This document shows, piece after piece, positions 38,147 through 51,000 of a DNA stretch of 64,000 nt; position 1 is the stretch's first letter, and each line of letters begins with the position of its first letter. The notes beneath the pieces were generated by a model. The model did not search any database, was not told the origin of the DNA, and saw only the letters and a list, made by a program, of their open reading frames with translations. The stretch spans positions 124,001-188,000 of the forward strand of contig NW_027476331.1 of the NCBI RefSeq assembly GCF_051020955.1. Reading direction: 5' to 3'. The translations under genes and the position numbers were made by a program. The stretch is from Megalopta genalis. Its lineage: Eukaryota > Arthropoda > Insecta > Hymenoptera > Halictidae.

Positions 38147-39939
38147 ATAACCCTTCTACCTTGCATTGATTTGAAGCTAAATCATGTTTTTCGCATGAAT
38201 TTGAAGCAAAGCCTTCTACTTCGCATAGATTTGGAGTTAAATCATGTGTTTCGCATGGATTTAAAGCTAAATCGTTGTTTCGCATGCAGTTGAAGCTAAA
38301 TCATGTATATCACAAGTGTTTGAAGCTAAACCATTTGTTTCGCATGGATTCGAAGATAACCCTCCTACTTCGCATTGGTTTGAAGCTAAATCATTTGTTT
38401 CGCATGGATTTGAAGCTAACTCGTTTGTTTCGCATGTTGTTGAAGCTAAATCATGTATATCACAAGTATGTGAATCTAAACCATTTGTTACCCATGGATT
38501 TGAAGCTATGCCTTCTACTTCGCATTGATTTGGAGCTAAATCATGTGTTTCGCATGGATTTGAAGCTAACTCGTTTGTTTCGCATGCAGTTGAAGATAAG
38601 TCATGCATACCACAAGTATTTGAAGATAAACCATTTTATTCCCATGGATTTGAAGCTATGCCTTCTACTTCGCATTGATTTGGAGCTAAATCATGTGTTT
38701 CGCATGGATTTAAAGCTAACTCGTTGTTTCGCATGCAGTTGAAGCTAAATCATGTATAACACAAGTGCTTGATGCTAAACCATTTGTTTCGCATGGATTC
38801 GAAGATCAGCCTTCTACTTCGCATTGATTTGAAGCTAAATCATGAGTTTCGCATGGATTTGAAGCTAACTCGTTTGTTTCGCATGGTGTTGAAGCTAAAT
38901 CATGTATATCACAAGTATTTGAAGCTAAACCATTTGTTTCGCATGGATTCGAAGATAACCCTTCTACTTCGCATTGATTTGAAGCTAAATCATGTGTTTC
39001 GCATAGATTTGAAGCTAACTGGTTTGTTTCGCATGCTGTTGAAGCTAAATCATGTATATCACAAGTATTTGAAGCTAAATCGTTTGATTCGCATGGATTT
39101 GAAGATAAGCCTTCTACCTCGCATTGATTTGAAGATAAATCATGTGTTTCGCTTGGATTTGAAGCTAACTCGTTTGTTTCGCATGCTGTTGAAGCTAAAT
39201 CATGTATATCACAAGTATTTGAAGCTAAACCATTTGTTTCGCATGGATTCGAAGATAACCCTTCTACTTCGCATTGATGTGAAGTTAAATCATGTGTTTC
39301 GCATGGATTTAAAGCTAACTCGTTTGTCTCGCATACTGTTGAAGCTAAATCATGTATATCAGAAGTATTTGAAGCTAAACCGTTTGAATCGCATGGATTT
39401 GAAAATAAGCCTTCTACCTCGCATTGATTTGAAGATAAATCATGTGTTTCGCTTGGATTTGAAGCTAACTCGTTTGTTTCACATGATGTTGAAGCTAAAT
39501 CATGTATATCACAAGTGTTTGAAGCTAAACCATTTGTTTCGCATGGATTCGAAGGTAAGCCTTCTACTCCGCATTGATTTGAAGCTAAATCATGTCTATC
39601 GCTAGGATTTGAAGCTAACTCGTTTGTTTCGCATACTGTTGAAGCTAAACCATGTATAACACAAGTATTTGAGCCTGATCCATTTGTTTCGCATGGATTC
39701 GAAGATCAGTCTCCTAATTTGCATTGATTTGAAGGTAAATCATGCCTTTTGCATGCATTTAAAGCTAACTCGTTTGTTTCACCTGCATTTGAAGCTATAT
39801 CAGAGATATTCGCAAGTATTTGAATTTAAATCATTCGTTTCGCATGGATTTGAAGATAAGCCTTCTACTTCGCATTGATTTGATGCTAAATCATGTGTTT
39901 CGCATGGATTTGAGGCTAACTCGTTTGTTTCGCATGCAG
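38147..39939. repeat. 1.8-kb block K, first of four copies
   Basis: The block recurs at 45,156-46,948 (offset 7,009), 58,039-59,831 (offset 19,892) and 60,202-61,994 (offset 22,055). It contains the 300-bp dimers and a 278-codon open frame kept in all four copies. In the copies at 58 and 60 kb the following 237 bp (about 39,940-40,180) are skipped. Confidence 0.92.
38919..39518. repeat. 300-bp dimeric HOR, two copies
   Basis: Alternate 150-bp HORs have alternating variants here: one with AACCATTTGTTTCGC and GATTCGAAGATAACCC, the next with CGTTTGATTCGC or CGTTTGAATCGC and CCTTCTACCTCGC, followed by a unit 1 starting GAAGATAAATCATG. The true period is therefore 300 bp. The same dimer occurs at about 45,928-46,527, 48,266-48,832, 58,811-59,410 and 60,974-61,573. 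Confidence 0.85.
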
Positions 39940-40230
39940 TTGAATCTAAATCATGTATATCACAAGTATTTGAAGCTGAAGCATTTGTTTCGCATGAATA
40001 TTAAGTTAAACCATGTGTTTCGCATGACTTTGACGCTAAATAATGTGTTTCGCTTGGCTATGAAGCCCAACTCGTTTGTCTCGACTGCATTTTAAGCTGA
40101 ATCATGTATATCAGAAATATTTGAAGCTAAACCATTTGTTTCGCATCGATTTGAAACTAAATCGTTTGTTTCGCAGTTGAAGCTAAATCATGTATATCAC
40201 AAGTATTTGAAGCTGAACCATTTGTTTCGA

Positions 40231-40620
40231 ATAGATTTGAAGCTAAGCCTTCTACTTCGCATTGATTTGAAGCTAAATCATGTGTTTCGCTTGGATTTGA
40301 AGCTAATTCGTTTGTATCGCATGCAGTTGGAGCGAAGTCACGTATATCACAAGTATTTGAAGCTGAACCATTTGTTTCTCGAGAACACTCTGCTAAACCA
40401 TGTGTTTCGAATGAATTTGAAGCCAACTCATGTGTTTCGCATGGATTTGAAGCTATCTCGTTTGCTTCACATGCTGTTGAAGCTAAATCATGTTTATCAC
40501 AAGTATTTCAATCTAAACCACTTGTTTCGCATGGATTCGAAGATCTGCCTTCCACTTCGCACTGATTTGAAGCTGAATCATTTCTTTCGCTTGAATGTGA
40601 AGCTAACACGATTGTTTCCC
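40231..40620. repeat. Block with aberrant CTCGAG-containing unit
   Basis: At 40,378-40,383 a unit reads TTTCTCGAGAACACTCTGC where relatives read TTTCGCAAGAATATTATGC (about 7,483). The block recurs at about 47,240-47,629 (CTCGAG at 47,387) and about 62,049-62,428 (CTCGAG at 62,196). It is a diverged type-6 monomer, not foreign DNA. I noticed no other CTCGAG in the window. Confidence 0.82.
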
Positions 40621-41014
40621 AAGCATTTGAAGCTAAATCATGTATAAAACAAGTGTTTGAAGCTAAACCATTTGTTTCCCATGGATTCGAAGATAAGCCT
40701 TCTACTTCGCATTGATTTGATGCTAAGTCATGTGTTTCGCATGGATTTGAAGCTAGCTCGTTTGTTTCGCATGCTGTTGAAGCTAAATCATGTATATCAC
40801 AAGTATTTGAAGCTAAACCATTTGTATCGCATGGGATCGAAGATAAGCCCCTACTTCGCATTGATTTGAAGCTAAATTATGTGTTCCGCATGGATTTCAA
40901 GCTAACTCGTTTGTTTCGCATGCAGTTGAAGCTAAATCATGTATATCACAAGTATTTGCAGCTAAACCATTTGTTTCGCATGGATACGAAGATAAGCCTT
41001 CTACTTCGCATTGA

Positions 41015-43965
41015 TTTGAAGCTAAATCATTTGTTTCGCATGGATTTGAAGCTAACTCGTTTGTTTCGCATGCTGTTGAAACTAAATCATGTATATCACA
41101 AGTATTTGAAGCTAAACCATTTGATTCCCATGGATTTGTAGCTATGCCTTCTACTTCGCATTGATTTGGAGCTAAATCATGTGTTTCGCATGGATTTAAA
41201 GCTAACTCGTTGTTTCGCATGCCGTTGAAGCTAAATCATGTATATCACAAGTGTTTGAAGCTAAACCATTTGTTTCGCATGGATTCGAAGATAACCCTTC
41301 TACTTCGCTTTGATTTGAAGCTAAATCATGTGTTGCGCATGGATTAGAAGCTAACTCGTTTGTTTCGCATGCAGTTGAAGCTAAATCATGTATATCACAA
41401 GTATTTGAAGCTAAACCATTTTATTCCCATGCATTTGAAGCTATGCCTTCTACTTCGCATTGATTTGATGTTAAATCATATGTCTCGCATGGATTTGAAG
41501 CTATCTCGTTTGTTTCGCATGCACAGAATATAAATCAAGTATATCACAAGTATTTGAAGCTAAAGCTTTGTTTCGCATGGATTCGAACAACAGCCTTCTG
41601 CTTCGCATTGATTTGGACCTAAATCATGTGTTTCGCATGGATTTGAAGCTAACTCGTTTATTTCGCATGCACTTGAAGCAGAACCATGTATATCACAAGT
41701 ATTTGAAGCTAAACCATTTGATTGGCATGGGGATTTGAAGCTAAGCCTTCTACTTCGCATTAAATTGAAGCTAAATCATGTGTTTCGCATGGATTTGAAG
41801 CTAACACGTTTGTTTCGCATGCTGTTGAAGCTAAATCATGTATATCACAAGTATGTGAATCTAAACCATTTGTTGCCCATGGATTTGAAGCTATGCCTTC
41901 TACTTCGCATTGATTTGGAGTTAAATCATATGTTTCGCATAGATTTAAAGCTAACTCGTTGTTTCGCATGCAGTTGAAGCTAAATCATGTATAACACTAG
42001 TGTTTGAAGCTAAACCATTTGTTTCGCATGGATTCAAAGATAACCCTTCTACTTCGCATTGATTTGAAGCTAAATCATGTATTTCGCATGGATTTGAAGC
42101 TAACTCGTTTGTTTCGCATGCTGTTGAAGCTAAATCATGTATATCACAAGTGTTTGAAGCTAAATCATTTGTTTCGCATGAATTCGAAGATAACCCTTCT
42201 ACCTTGCATTGATTTGAAGCTAAATCATGTTTTTCGCATGGATTTGAAGCAAAGCCTTCTACTTCGCATAGATTTGGAGTTAAATCATGTGTTTCGCATG
42301 GATTTAAAGCTAAATCGTTGTTTCGCATGCAGTTGAAGCTAAATCATGTATATCACAAGTGTTTGAAGCTAAACCATTTGTTTCGCATGGATTCGAAGAT
42401 AACCCTCCTACTTCGCATTGGTTTGAAGCTAAATCATTTGTTTCGCATGGATTTGAAGCTAACTCGTTTGTTTCGCACGCTGTTGAAACTAAATCATGTA
42501 TATCACAAGTACTTGAAGCTAAACCATTTGATTCCCATGGATTTGTAGCTATGCCTTCTACTTCGCATTGATTTGGAGCTAAATCATGTGTTTCGCATGG
42601 ATTTAAAGCTAACTCGTTGTTTCGCATGCAGTTGAAGCTAAATCATGTATATCACAAGTGTTTGAAGCTAAACCATTTGTTTCGCATGGATTCGAAGATA
42701 ACCCTTCTACTTCGCATTGATTTGAAGCTAAATCATGTGTTTCGCATGGATTTGAAGCAAAGCCTTCTACTTCGCATTGATTTGGAGTTAAATCATGTGT
42801 TTCGCATGGATTTAAAGCTAACTCGTTGTTTCGCAAGCAGTTGAAGCTAAATCATGTATATCACAAGTGTTTGAAGCTGAACCATTTGATTAGCATGGAT
42901 TCGAAGATCACCCCTCTTCTTCGCATTGATTTGAAGATAATCATGTGTTTCGCATGGATTTGAAGCTAACTCGTTTGTTTCGCATGCAGTTGAAGAAAAG
43001 TAATGCATATCACAAGTATTTGAAGATAAACCATTTGATTCCCATGGATTTGAAGCTATGCCTTCTTCTTCGCATTGATTTGAAGCTAAATCATGTTTTT
43101 CGCATGGATTTGAAGCTAACTCGTTGTTTCGCATGCAGTTGAAGCTAAATCATGTATAACACAAGTTTTTGAAGCTAAACCATTTGTTTCGCATGGATTC
43201 AAAGATAACCCTTCTACTTCGCATTGATTTGAAGCTAAATCATGTGTTGCGCATGGATTTGAAGCTAAGTCGTTTGTTTCGCATGCAGTTGAAGCTAAAT
43301 CACGTATATCACAAGTATTTGAAGCTAAACCATTTTATTCACATGGATTTGAAGCTATGCCTTCTACTTCGCATTGATTTGATGTTAAATCATATGTCTC
43401 GCATGGATTTGAAGCTATCTCGTTTGTTTCGCATGCACTTGACTATAAATCAAGTATATCACAAGTATTTGAAGCTAAACCTTTGTTTCGCATGTATTCG
43501 AACATCAGCCTTCTGCTTCGCATTGATTTGGACCTAAATCATGTGTTTCGCATGGATTTGAAGCTAACTCGGTTATTTCGCATGCACTTGAAGCTAAATC
43601 ATGTATATTACAATTTGTTTGAAGCTAAACCATTTGTTTTGCATGGATTCGAAGATAATCCTTCTTCTTCGCATTGATTTGAAGCTAAATCATGTATTTT
43701 GCATGGATTAGAAGCTAACTCGTTTGTTTCGCATGCAGTTGATGCTGAATCATGTATATCACAAGTATTTGCAGCTAAACCATTTGTTTCGCATGGATTC
43801 GTAGATAAGCCTTCTACTTCGCATCGATTTGAAGCTATATCATGTGTTTCGCTTGGTTTTTGAAGCTAACTCGTTTGTTTCGCATGCAGTTGAAGCTAAA
43901 TCATGTATATCACAAGTGTTTGAAGCTAAACCATTCGTTTCGCATGGATTCGAAGATAACCCTTC
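41015..43965. repeat. Compound repeat, module A copy 2 (2.95 kb)
   Basis: This is the counterpart of 31,522-34,470. About seven differences were noticed, among them GG inserted at about 41,730, CGCTTTGATTTG near 41,310, AAGCTTTG near 41,564 and CGCTTGGTTTTTG near 43,852. With the following B module it forms a unit of about 7 kb. Confidence 0.92.
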
Positions 43966-46900
43966 TACTTCGCATTAAATTGAAGCTAAATCATGTGTTT
44001 CGCTTGGATTTGAAGCTAACTCGTTTGTTTCGCATGCTGTTGAAGCTAAATCATGTATATCACAAGTATTTGAATATGAACCATTTGATTAGCATGGATT
44101 CGAAGATCACCCCTCTTCTTCGCATTGATTTGAAGCTAAATCATGTGTTTCGCATGGATTTGAAGCTAACTCGTTTGTTCAGCGTGCAGTTGAAGCGAAA
44201 TCATGTATATCACAAGTGTTTGAAGCTAAACCATTTGTTTCGCATGGATTCAAAGATAACCCTTCTACTTCGCATTGATTTGAAGCTAAATCATGTGTTT
44301 TGCATGGTTTTTGAAGCTAACTCGTTTGTTTCGCATGCTGTTGAAGCTAAATCTTGTATATCACAAGTGTTTGAAGCTAAACCATTTGTTTCGCATGGAT
44401 TCGAAGATAATCCTTCTTTTTCGCATTGGTTTGAAGCTAAATCATGTGTTTCGCATGGATTTGAAGCTAACTCCTTTGTTTCGCATGCTGTTGAAGCTAA
44501 ATCATGTATATCACAAGTGTTTGAAGCTAAACCATTTGTTTCCTATGGATTCGAAGATAACCCTTCTACTTCGCATTGGTTTGAAGCTAAATCATTTGTT
44601 TCGCATGGATTTGAAGCTAACTCGTTTGTTTCGCATGCTGTTGAAACTAAATCATGTATATCACAAGTATTTGAAGCTAAACCATTTGATTCTCATGGAT
44701 TTGTAGCTATGCCTTCTACTTCGCATTGATTTGGTGCTAAATCATGTGTTTCGCATGGATTTACAGCTAACTCGTTTGTTTCGCATGCTGTTGAAGCTAA
44801 ATCATGTATATCACAAGTATGTGAATCTAAACCATTTGTTGCCCATGGATTTGAAGCTATGCCTTCTACTTCGCATTGATTTGGAGTTAAATCATATGTT
44901 TCGCATGGATTTAAAGCTAACTCGTTGTTTCGCATGCAGTTGAAGCTAAATCATGTATAACACTAGTGTTTGTAGCTAAACCATTTGTTTCGCATGAATT
45001 CAAAGATAACCCTTCTACTTCGCATTGATTTGAAGCTAAATCATGTATTTCGCATGGATTTGAAGCTAACTCGTTTGTTTCGCATGCTGTTGAAGCTAAA
45101 TCATGTATATCACAAGTGTTTGAAGCTAAATCATTTGTTTCGCATGAATTCGAAGATAACCCTTCTACCTTGCATTGATTTGAAGCTAAATCATGTTTTT
45201 CGCATGAATTTGAAGCAAAGCCTTCTACTTCGCATAGATTTGGAGTTAAATCATGTGTTTCGCATGGATTTAAAGCTAAATCGTTGTTTCGCATGCAGTT
45301 GAAGCTAAATCATGTATATCACAAGTGTTTGAAGCTAAACCATTTGTTTCGCATGGATTCGAAGATAACCCTCCTACTTCGCATTGGTTTGAAGCTAAAT
45401 CATTTGTTTCGCATGGATTTGAAGCTAACTCGTTTGTTTCGCATGTTGTTGAAGCTAAATCATGTATATCACAAGTATGTGAATCTAAACCATTTGTTAC
45501 CCATGGATTTGAAGCTATGCCTTCTACTTCGCATTGATTTGGAGCTAAATCATGTGTTTCGCATGGATTTGAAGCTAACTCGTTTGTTTCGCATGCAGTT
45601 GAAGATAAGTCATGCATACCACAAGTATTTGAAGATAAACCATTTTATTCCCATGGATTTGAAGCTATGCCTTCTACTTCGCATTGATTTGGAGCTAAAT
45701 CATGTGTTTCGCATGGATTTAAAGCTAACTCGTTGTTTCGCATGCAGTTGAAGCTAAATCATGTATAACACAAGTGCTTGATGCTAAACCATTTGTTTCG
45801 CATGGATTCGAAGATCAGCCTTCTACTTCGCATTGATTTGAAGCTAAATCATGAGTTTCGCATGGATTTGAAGCTAACTCGTTTGTTTCGCATGGTGTTG
45901 AAGCTAAATCATGTATATCACAAGTATTTGAAGCTAAACCATTTGTTTCGCATGGATTCGAAGATAACCCTTCTACTTCGCATTGATTTGAAGCTAAATC
46001 ATGTGTTTCGCATAGATTTGAAGCTAACTGGTTTGTTTCGCATGCTGTTGAAGCTAAATCATGTATATCACAAGTATTTGAAGCTAAATCGTTTGATTCG
46101 CATGGATTTGAAGATAAGCCTTCTACCTCGCATTGATTTGAAGATAAATCATGTGTTTCGCTTGGATTTGAAGCTAACTCGTTTGTTTCGCATGCTGTTG
46201 AAGCTAAATCATGTATATCACAAGTATTTGAAGCTAAACCATTTGTTTCGCATGGATTCGAAGATAACCCTTCTACTTCGCATTGATGTGAAGTTAAATC
46301 ATGTGTTTCGCATGGATTTAAAGCTAACTCGTTTGTTTCGCATACTGTTGAAGCTAAATCATGTATATCAGAAGTATTTGAAGCTAAACCGTTTGAATCG
46401 CATGGATTTGAAAATAAGCCTTCTACCTCGCATTGATTTGAAGATAAATCATGTGTTTCGCTTGGATTTGAAGCTAACTCGTTTGTTTCACATGATGTTG
46501 AAGCTAAATCATGTATATCACAAGTGTTTGAAGCTAAACCATTTGTTTCGCATGGATTCGAAGGTAAGCCTTCTACTCCGCATTGATTTGAAGCTAAATC
46601 ATGTCTATCGCTAGGATTTGAAGCTAACTCGTTTGTTTCGCATACTGTTGAAGCTAAACCATGTATAACACAAGTATTTGAGCCTGATCCATTTGTTTCG
46701 CATGGATTCGAAGATCAGTCTCCTAATTTGCATTGATTTGAAGGTAAATCATGCCTTTTGCATGCATTTAAAGCTAACTCGTTTGTTTCACCTGCATTTG
46801 AAGCTATATCAGAGATATTCGCAAGTATTTGAATTTAAATCATTCGTTTCGCATGGATTTGAAGATAAGCCTTCTACTTCGCATTGATTTGATGCTAAAT

Positions 46901-48031
46901 CATGTGTTTCGCATGGATTTGAGGCTAACTCGTTTGTTTCGCATGCAGTTGAATCTAAATCATGTATATCACAAGTATTTGAAGCTGAAGCATTTGTTTC
47001 GCATGAATATTAAGTTAAACCATGTGTTTCGCATGACTTTGACGCTAAATAATGTGTTTCGCTTGGCTATGAAGCCCAACTCGTTTGTCTCGACTGCATT
47101 TTAAGCTAAATCATGTATATCAGAAATATTTGAAGCTAAACCATTTGTTTCGCATCGATTTGAAACTAAATCGTTTGTTTCGCAGTTGAAGCTAAATCAT
47201 GTATATCACAAGTATTTGAAGCTGAACCATTTGTTTCGAATAGATTTGAAGCTAAGCCTTCTACTTCGCATTGATTTGAAGCTAAATCATGTGTTTCGCT
47301 TGGATTTGAAGCTAATTCGTTTGTTTCGCATGCAGTTGGAGCGAAGTCACGTATATCACAAGTATTTGAAGCTGAACCATTTGTTTCTCGAGAACACTCT
47401 GCTAAACCATGTGTTTCGAATGAATTTGAAGCCAACTCATGTGTTTCGCATGGATTTGAAGCTATCTCGTTTGCTTCACATGCTGTTGAAGCTAAATCAT
47501 GTTTATCACAAGTATTTCAATCTAAACCACTTGTTTCGCATGGATTCGAAGATCTGCCTTCCACTTCGCACTGATTTGAAGCTGAATCATTTCTTTCGCT
47601 TGAATGTGAAGCTAACACGATTGTTTCCCAAGCATTTGAAGCTAAATCATGTATAAAACAAGTGTTTGAAGCTAAACCATTTGTTTCCCATGGATTCGAA
47701 GATAAGCCTTCTACTTCGCATTGATTTGATGCTAAGTCATGTGTTTCGCATGGATTTGAAGCTAGCTCGTTTGTTTCGCATGCTGTTGAAGCTAAATCAT
47801 GTATATCACAAGTATTTGAAGCTAAACCATTTGTATCGCATGGGATCGAAGATAAGCCCCCTACTTCGCATTGATTTGAAGCTAAATTATGTGTTCCGCA
47901 TGGATTTCAAGCTAACTCGTTTGTTTCGCATGCAGTTGAAGCTAAATCATGTATATCACAAGTATTTGCAGCTAAACCATTTGTTTCGCATGGATACGAA
48001 GATAAGCCTTCTACTTCGCATTGATTTGAAG
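43966..48031. repeat. Compound repeat, module B copy 2 (4.07 kb)
   Basis: This is the near-identical counterpart of 36,957-41,021. It ends where GCTAAATCATTTG of the first copy is replaced by GTTAAATCATGTG. Confidence 0.95.
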
Positions 48032-51000
48032 TTAAATCATGTGTTTCGCATGGATTTGAATCTAACTCGTTTATTTCGCATGCTGTTGAAGCTAAATCAT
48101 GTATATCACAAGTATAAGAAGCTAATCCATTTGTTTCGCATGGATTCGAAGATATGCCTTCTACTTCGCATTGATTTTAATCTAAATCATGTGTTTCGCA
48201 TGGATTTGAAGCTAACTCGTTTGTTTCGCATGCTGTTGAAGCTAAATCAAGTGTATCAAAAGTATTTGAAGCTAAACCATTTGCTTCGCATGGATTTGAA
48301 GATAAGCCTTCTACCTCGCATTGATTTGAAGATAAATCATGTGTTTCGCTTGGATTTGAAGCTAACTCGTTTGTTTCGCATGCTGTTGAAGCTAAATCAT
48401 GTATATCACAAGTATTTGAAGCTAAACCATTTGTTTCGCATGGATTCGAAGATAACCCTTCTACTTCGCATTGATTTGAAGCTAAATCATGTGTTTCGCA
48501 TGGATTTAAAGCTAACTCGTTTGTTTCGCATACTGTTGAAGCTAAATCATGTATATCAGAAGTATTTGAAGCTAAACCGTTTGAATCGCATGGATTTGAA
48601 GCTAAGCCTTCTACCTCGCATTGATTTGAAGATAAATCATGTGTTTCGCTTGGATTTGAAGCTAACTCGTTTGTTTCGGATGCTGTTGAAGCTAAATCAT
48701 GTATATCACAAGTATTTGAAGCTATATCATTTGTTTCGCATGGTTTCGAAGATAACCCTTCTAATTCGCATTGATTTGAGGCTAAATCATGTGTTTCGCT
48801 TGGATTTGAAGCTAACTCGTTTTTTTCGCTAGTAGTTGAAGCTAAATCATGCATGTCACAAGTATTTGAAGCTAAACCATTTGTTTCGCATGGATTCGAA
48901 GATAAGCCTTCTACTTCGCATTGATTTTAAACTAAATCATGTGTTTCGCATGGATTTGAAGCTAACTCGTTTATTTCGCATGCACTTGAAGCTGAACCAT
49001 GTATATCACAAGTATTTGAAGCTACACCGTTTGATTGGCATGGAATTGAAGCTAAGCCTTCTACTTCGCATTAAATTGAAGCTAAATCATGTGTTTCGCA
49101 TGGATTTGAAGCTAACTCGTTTGTTCAGCATGCAGTTGAAGCAAAATCATGTATATCACAAGTATTTGAAGCTAAGCCATTTGTTTCGCATTGATTCAAA
49201 GATCAGTCTTCCACTTCGCATTGATTTGAAGCTAAATCATGTGTTTCGCATGGATTTGAAGCTAACTCGTTTGTTTCGCATGCAGTTGATGCTGAATCAT
49301 GTATATCACAAGAATTTGCAGCTAAACCATTTGTTTCGCATGGATTCGTAGATAAGCCTTCTACTTCGCATCGATTTGAAGCTAAATCATGTGTATCGCA
49401 TGGTTTTTGAAGCTAACTCGTTTGTTTCGCATGCTGTTGAAGCTAAATCTTGTATATCACAAGTGTTTGAAGCTAAACCATTTGTTTCGCATGGATTCGA
49501 AGATAATCCTTCTTCTTCGCATTGGTTTGAAGCTAAATCATGTGTTTCGCATGGATTTGAAGCTAACTCGTTTGTTTCGCATGCTGTTGAAGCTAAATCA
49601 TGTATATCACAAGTGTTTGAAGCTAAACCATTTGTTTCGCATGGATTCGAAGATAACCCTTCTACTTCGCATTGATTTGAAGCTAAATCATGTGTTTCGC
49701 ATGGATTTGAAGCAAAGCCTTCTACTTCGCATTGATTTGGAGTTAAATCATGTGTTTCGCATGGATTTAAAGCTAACTCGTTGTTTCGCAAGCAGTTGAA
49801 GCTAAATCATGTATATCACAAGTGTTTGAAGCTGAACCATTTGATTAGCATGGATTCGAAGATCACCCCTCTTCTTCGCATTGATTTGAAGATAATCATG
49901 TGTTTCGCATGGATTTGAAGCTAACTCGTTTGTTTCGCATGCAGTTGAAGAAAAGTAATGGATATCACAAGTATTTGAAGATAAACCATTTGATTCCCAT
50001 GGATTTGAAGCTATGCCTTCTTCTTCGCATTGATTTGAAGCTAAATCATGTTTTTCGCATGGATTTGAAGCTAACTCGTTGTTTCGCATGCAGTTGAAGC
50101 TAAATCATGTATATCACAAGTATTTGAATATGGACCATTTGATTAGCATGATTCGAAGATCACCACTCTTCTTCGCATTGATTTGAAGATAATCAATGTG
50201 TTTCGCAAGGATTGAAGCTAACTCGTTTATTTCGCATGCAGTTGAAGCTAAATCATGTATATCACAAGTATTTGAATCTAAACCATTTGTTTCGCATGAT
50301 TCGAAACATCAGCCTTCTGCTTCGCATTGATTTGATGTTAAATCATATGTTTCGCATGGATTTGAAGCTATCTCGTTTGTTTCGCATGCACTTGAATATA
50401 AATCAAGTATATCACAAGTATTTGAAGCTAAATCGTTCGATTCGCATGGGATTTGAAGCTAAGCTTCTACTCGCATTAAATTGAAGCTAAATCATGTGTT
50501 TCGCTTGGATTTGAAGCTAACTCGTTTGTTTCGCATGCTGTTGAAGCTAAATCATGTATATCACAAGTATTTGAATATGAACCATTTGATTAGCATGGAT
50601 TCGAAGATCACCCCTCTTCTTCGCATTGATTTGAAGCTAAATCATGTGTTTCGCATGGATTGAGAAGCTAACTCGTTTGTTCAGCATGCAGTTGAAGCAA
50701 AATCATGTATATCACAAGTGTTTGAAGCTAAACCATTTGTTTCGCATGGATTCAAAGATAACCCTTCTACTTCGCATTGATTTGAAGCTAAATCATGTGT
50801 TGCGCATGGATTTGAAGCTAACTCGTTTGTTTCGCATACTTTTGAAGCTAAATCATGTATATCACAAGTATTTGAAGCTAAACCATTTAATTCCCATGGA
50901 TTTGAAGCTAAGCCTTCTACCTCGCATTGATTTGAAGATAAATCATGTGTTTCGCATGGATTTGAAGCTAACTCGTTTATTTCGCATGCACTTGAAGCTG

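Larger units (their letters stand above)
36957..41021. repeat. Compound repeat, module B copy 1 (4.07 kb)
   Basis: This module recurs at 43,966-48,031 at an offset of 7,009 (7,010 at the far right). I noticed only four differences over about 4.07 kb: T/C near 39,328, A/T near 40,314, G/A near 40,090, and one extra C in a C run near 47,867. Confidence 0.95.

Noticed and set aside
48177..48854. Minus-strand Cys-rich repeat (SNPCETHDLA-type) as a surface or pentapeptide-repeat protein
   Set aside because: Cys every ten residues and Leu at five-residue spacing look suggestive, but the pattern does not fit the A(D/N)LXX pentapeptide rule well. No signal peptide or end domain exists, and the frame is broken by indels throughout.
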